Shown: one piece after another, positions 61,175-64,000 of the stretch
How the letters are laid out: each line of letters starts with the position of its first letter
Numbering within the stretch: the first letter of the stretch is position 1
Origin: Flavobacterium branchiicola
GTDB lineage: Bacteria > Bacteroidota > Bacteroidia > Flavobacteriales > Flavobacteriaceae
DNA: 64,000 nucleotides
Reading direction: 5' to 3'
Assembly (NCBI RefSeq): GCF_018383905.1
Contig: NZ_JAGYWA010000008.1
Span: forward strand, 164,839-228,838
Made by a program: the position numbers and the translations under genes
The notes under the pieces: model-generated
What the model was told of the DNA's origin: nothing
Seen by the model: only the letters and a program-made list of their open reading frames with translations
The model's database searches: none

Positions 61175-62440
61175 ATGGACAAAAAAACAAGATTTTTTAA
61201 AACTGTATTACTACTTCAATTTATTCCGGTTCTCTTACTTGGAATTTTAATGTTTATGAATTTCAGAAGTCAAAAACTTCTCAATATTAGAGGACTTCAT
61301 CCGTATGAATTTAATTATGGGCATGCAGTTCCGCTGCTCTTTTTTATAATATCCTGCCTTGTTGCTCTTTTGAGCTTATTTTTTAAACCTCAAAATATAG
61401 AGGAAAATGAAGCTGATACTCAAAAGCAGATTCGTGAAAGAAACTTTTGGAAGTTTGCTTTTTACAGCAATGTCTTTTTTTTGCTAATCATTTCTATTTT
61501 TTCTGTAGCACTTTCTCAAAAAGATCCATTTGTTGTAAATCAGGCCGTGCTATTTTATAACCTGGTTTTTCTGCGATCGTTACTTGTTGTAATATTAAGT
61601 TTATTGCTGGCTTCTTTTTTATTGGCGACAGGAATTTACTGGAAAACCAATAAGACGATGGGCGTAATTGTTTTTGTCTTCGGCTTTTTTGTAGCTTTTG
61701 TAGCATTAGGATCTGAAGCCGTATTTGCTACTGAATTCATGAAGGCTTCTGATAGATACAAGTACAAAATAGAGTCGAGAGAGGTTTCAGCAAACGATAC
61801 AGAAGAAACAGGCGAATATGAGGAAAGTTATGAGGGCGAAGAAGAAGCAGATCCGGAAGAAGAATCTAAATTGGTTTCGTCATGGAATACGCTTATTGAT
61901 GAATGGGGCGGTATTCAGGGGAAATATGATTTTTATGATGTTCGAATTTTTATTAAACGAAGCTTAGACGATCATATTACAGTTAATAACCACTATTATC
62001 TTGTTCAGTATATAGACGATTTGCGAAATAATCCTAACGAACTTTATGAAGGATTTGAGCATTATAGTGCTGTAGCTTATACTATTATTTCGCCCGAAAT
62101 TTATAGAACATCCAATTTTGATAAAATCATTGAAGGACTGCTTTTAACATACGAAGATATTGGTGGAGATAATCAAAAACTGGAAGAAATTTATAAAGCT
62201 ATGGATATAGCTGCTGATGCCGAAGGGCCAACTATGGAAGGCTATTTTGCGCAGTTTGAAAATGATTTTTCTAATGAAACCATAAAAAAACTCCGTGATT
62301 ATAAATTAACAAATGATGGTGAGTTTCATGATGCCGATTTGATCTGGTTTTATAGTTTTTGGGCTAGACGAAATCATGAAGGAAATGCAAAAGAGATTGC
62401 GATTATTTTAAATGAAATAAAAGAACACTATAACAAATAA
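61175..62440 (+). CDS. membrane protein, first of a tandem paralogous pair
   Basis: 421 aa. Five predicted membrane helices (about 10-28, 50-70, 93-113, 129-152, 161-182), then an acidic linker (EETGEYEESYEGEEEADPEEES, about 208-229). A soluble domain of about 190 residues ends in DLIWFYSFWARRNHEGNAKEIAIILNEIKEHYNK. The next gene ends in the closely similar WIYSFWARRYKEKNSDVVYEILKEIKEHYEDN. I do not recognise the family. Probably a two-gene operon with a 4-bp gap. Confidence 0.8.
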   Translation: MDKKTRFFKTVLLLQFIPVLLLGILMFMNFRSQKLLNIRGLHPYEFNYGHAVPLLFFIISCLVALLSLFFKPQNIEENEADTQKQIRERNFWKFAFYSNVFFLLIISIFSVALSQKDPFVVNQAVLFYNLVFLRSLLVVILSLLLASFLLATGIYWKTNKTMGVIVFVFGFFVAFVALGSEAVFATEFMKASDRYKYKIESREVSANDTEETGEYEESYEGEEEADPEEESKLVSSWNTLIDEWGGIQGKYDFYDVRIFIKRSLDDHITVNNHYYLVQYIDDLRNNPNELYEGFEHYSAVAYTIISPEIYRTSNFDKIIEGLLLTYEDIGGDNQKLEEIYKAMDIAADAEGPTMEGYFAQFENDFSNETIKKLRDYKLTNDGEFHDADLIWFYSFWARRNHEGNAKEIAIILNEIKEHYNK

Positions 62441-62444
62441 AAGA

Positions 62445-63827
62445 ATGATAAAGTCATATAAAATAGTCATCATAATTCAAATTATAATAATATTACTTGG
62501 TAGTTTTATCTTCAATAGTTACTATTATTCAGACTATGATAAGATTGAAACAGCTTTGGTAGTAGTGTTTGGCTCTTCGGCCTTAATTATAGCTGCAGTT
62601 TCTATACTAATCCAAAGAATGATAGTTGGAGTTCTTAATTCAGATTCGACTACCGATGAAATAAATGAGCAGACTCCAAATGACAAATTCTGGAAGAATT
62701 CTTTTTTAATATATATCATATTGGGCGTTTTAACTTTTATTGTCGCTATTGTTGGTCTGTCTTCAGATATCGAGCTCGGAGTTAGAAATGGTGGTTTTAT
62801 GTTTGATTTTTTTTCTTCGCTAATTGTTTTGATTATTTCAAGTTTAAGCATTGGGCTTTTGCTACGAGTAAGAGATTCAATTAATGAAATAACAAAGTTT
62901 TTGGGGATTTTGATGATTCTAATTTCTGCGATTATTTTTTCAGGATGTTTATTTCTGGCTTCAAGCGCATCTTTATGGGTGACTTCTTATAATCATGATA
63001 GTTTATATGGAAGAATTACTAGCTTGTTTAAAGGAGATGATTCTCAAATTGATACCTTGCCAGAAGATGTTGCAGTGGTAGATGAAACAGTTGGCGATAA
63101 TGCAAGAGAAAGTGAAGGCGAGGGTGAAGGCGAAGAACCTGAATCTGATTATTATGGTTTTAGCGAAATGAGTTTTCCTGATGTTGAAACAGAAGGATAT
63201 TTTAAGAATCTATTTAATGATGAAAAATATGATGATGCAAAAGTTCAGGATTTAACGAAGCTATTTTTGTCAGATTATTTAGCTTTAGAAAAAGGAAAGT
63301 CATTTTCAGGAATAAGAAAAGCTGCTGAAAAAGGTTTCTACTATGAAATATACGATGAGATAAATAAAATCGTAAATAAAATACGCAGAAATCCAGAAGA
63401 AATCAGAAGCACATTTGATAGTTATAATATGTTGTTGTATGCTTTTTTATCTGAGAAAAATTACTACGATTCAAGTTTAAATGAAACTGTAAATATCTTA
63501 ATAAGCAGCCATGATGATATTTACAAAACTGAAGATCCGGAGCAAACATTAGATAAAATCTATAAAACAATGATTTTTGGTGCAAAAAAAGAGTTTCCTG
63601 AATATTATTTTGACAATTTAAAGTCATATGCATCTGAAAACACGTTGAGTTCAATAAGTAAAAATGCCGACGCAAATGCCGAAAGTGATGATAGTAATCC
63701 GGATTATAATTCAAAATTGAATACCACTTGGATTTATAGTTTTTGGGCCAGAAGATATAAAGAAAAAAATAGTGATGTGGTCTATGAGATCCTGAAAGAA
63801 ATTAAAGAACACTACGAAGACAATTGA
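62445..63827 (+). CDS. membrane protein, second of a tandem paralogous pair
   Basis: 460 aa. Five predicted membrane helices (about 5-25, 33-55, 88-108, 118-140, 152-176), then a Glu/Gly-rich acidic linker (about 220-235, ESEGEGEGEEPESD). A soluble C-terminal domain of about 200 residues shares the YSFWARR and EIKEHY motifs with its neighbour. Probably arose by tandem duplication. Function unknown; strong terminator follows. Confidence 0.8.
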   Translation: MIKSYKIVIIIQIIIILLGSFIFNSYYYSDYDKIETALVVVFGSSALIIAAVSILIQRMIVGVLNSDSTTDEINEQTPNDKFWKNSFLIYIILGVLTFIVAIVGLSSDIELGVRNGGFMFDFFSSLIVLIISSLSIGLLLRVRDSINEITKFLGILMILISAIIFSGCLFLASSASLWVTSYNHDSLYGRITSLFKGDDSQIDTLPEDVAVVDETVGDNARESEGEGEGEEPESDYYGFSEMSFPDVETEGYFKNLFNDEKYDDAKVQDLTKLFLSDYLALEKGKSFSGIRKAAEKGFYYEIYDEINKIVNKIRRNPEEIRSTFDSYNMLLYAFLSEKNYYDSSLNETVNILISSHDDIYKTEDPEQTLDKIYKTMIFGAKKEFPEYYFDNLKSYASENTLSSISKNADANAESDDSNPDYNSKLNTTWIYSFWARRYKEKNSDVVYEILKEIKEHYEDN

Positions 63828-63831
63828 TCAT

Positions 63832-63870
63832 CATAAAAAAACCGAAGCGATTTGCTTCGGTTTTTTTATG
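63832..63870. terminator. 17-bp perfect terminator hairpin
   Basis: CATAAAAAAACCGAAGC (63832-63848) pairs perfectly with 63854-63870, which contains GCTTCGGTTTTTTT. It ends the paralog operon and abuts the insertion sequence end. Confidence 0.9.
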
Positions 63871-63873
63871 TTC

Positions 63874-64000
63874 TGTCTCGTCCTGAAAAAAGTTGACTAT
63901 AATAGATGCAATTATGTCAACAGAAAGAAAACATTCTAAAAATCCATTGCCTCCCCAAACTTTCAGTGAGGTCTTTAAAAGGAAGGTCGTAAAAGAATTT
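63874..64000 (+). mobile_element. left end of an insertion sequence, cut by the window edge
   Basis: A sequence change occurs right after the terminator: TGTCTCGTCCTGAAAAAAGT looks like a terminal inverted repeat start. A transposase-like ORF begins 40 bp inside. The other end and any target-site duplication lie beyond the window, so the exact boundary is uncertain by a few bases. Confidence 0.6.
63914..64000 (+). CDS. N-terminal fragment of an IS3-like transposase (orfA type), incomplete at the edge
   Basis: Only 29 codons are in the window: MSTERKHSKNPLPPQTFSEV, then FKRKVVKEF. The FKRKVV motif is typical of the first helix of the IS3-type HTH transposase subunit. The family is tentative until the rest is read. 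Confidence 0.6.
   Translation, partial: MSTERKHSKNPLPPQTFSEVFKRKVVKEF

Noticed and set aside
1..64000. tRNA, rRNA, CRISPR arrays and prophage genes
   Set aside because: Looked for T-loop sequences, rRNA-like conserved stretches, short regular repeats and phage structural proteins by eye; none seen. A covariance-model scan would be needed to exclude divergent RNA genes.

Overview
The window reads as a chromosome segment of a Flavobacterium-like member of the Bacteroidota. The DNA is A+T rich. Promoter-like sites follow the Bacteroidota pattern (TTG, about 19 bases, TAnnTTTG). The gene set is typical of Flavobacteriaceae: a PorZ-like type IX secretion protein with a C-terminal sorting domain, an OmpA protein with thrombospondin-3 calcium repeats, the MoxR/Bat operon, a THC0290_0291-type outer-membrane protein and a eukaryote-like IleS. 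I saw no rRNA, tRNA, CRISPR array or prophage.

Layout. 0-3 kb: a candidate small RNA, then hppD and hmgA for tyrosine/homogentisate breakdown, both on the minus strand. 3-8 kb: a patatin/beta-barrel protein, uvrC and a small lipoprotein (minus). 8-11.5 kb: an AstE/AspA-like amidohydrolase, 5-formyl-THF cyclo-ligase and a VWA lipoprotein (plus). 11.5-21.7 kb: a long minus-strand MoxR-DUF58-BatD-like-BatA-BatB-BatC-BatD-BatE operon ending in an unknown secreted protein. Most of its intergenic gaps contain a different short inverted repeat. 22-30 kb: aldo/keto reductase, GNAT, SDR, an AlbA-type protein, a DUF3298-like lipoprotein, cystathionine gamma-synthase, an outer-membrane protein and gdhA. 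30-41 kb: porZ, recO, an unknown secreted protein, ileS, a DksA-like protein, a pair of roadblock-like proteins with a divergent small charged protein, and lspA. 41-51 kb: AddA-like helicase-nuclease, kbl, ompA, AddB-like nuclease and a very small ABC module. 51-55 kb: two alpha/beta hydrolases and an aminopeptidase P. 55-64 kb: an accessory-looking tract with an unknown lipoprotein, an unknown cytoplasmic protein, an XRE regulator, a degenerate ABC-ATPase-like protein, GNAT, a membrane-bound LytTR regulator, small membrane or secreted proteins, a tandem pair of paralogous membrane proteins, and the left end of an insertion sequence cut by the window edge.

The most interesting signals are these. 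(1) Two copies of a roughly 102-bp hairpin element, with near-identical 29-30-bp arms and exactly 44-bp spacers, in opposite orientation 4 kb apart. (2) A 21-bp-phased direct repeat next to the LytTR gene, placed like an activator site for the following operon. (3) An IleS with a GIHH active-site signature in place of HxGH, together with KMSKR. (4) A pair of roadblock/LC7-like proteins with no neighbouring GTPase. (5) A likely unannotated small RNA at the left edge. (6) A degenerate ABC-like protein and a three-helix mini-ABC module. (7) A tandem pair of uncharacterised membrane paralogs sharing a C-terminal signature.
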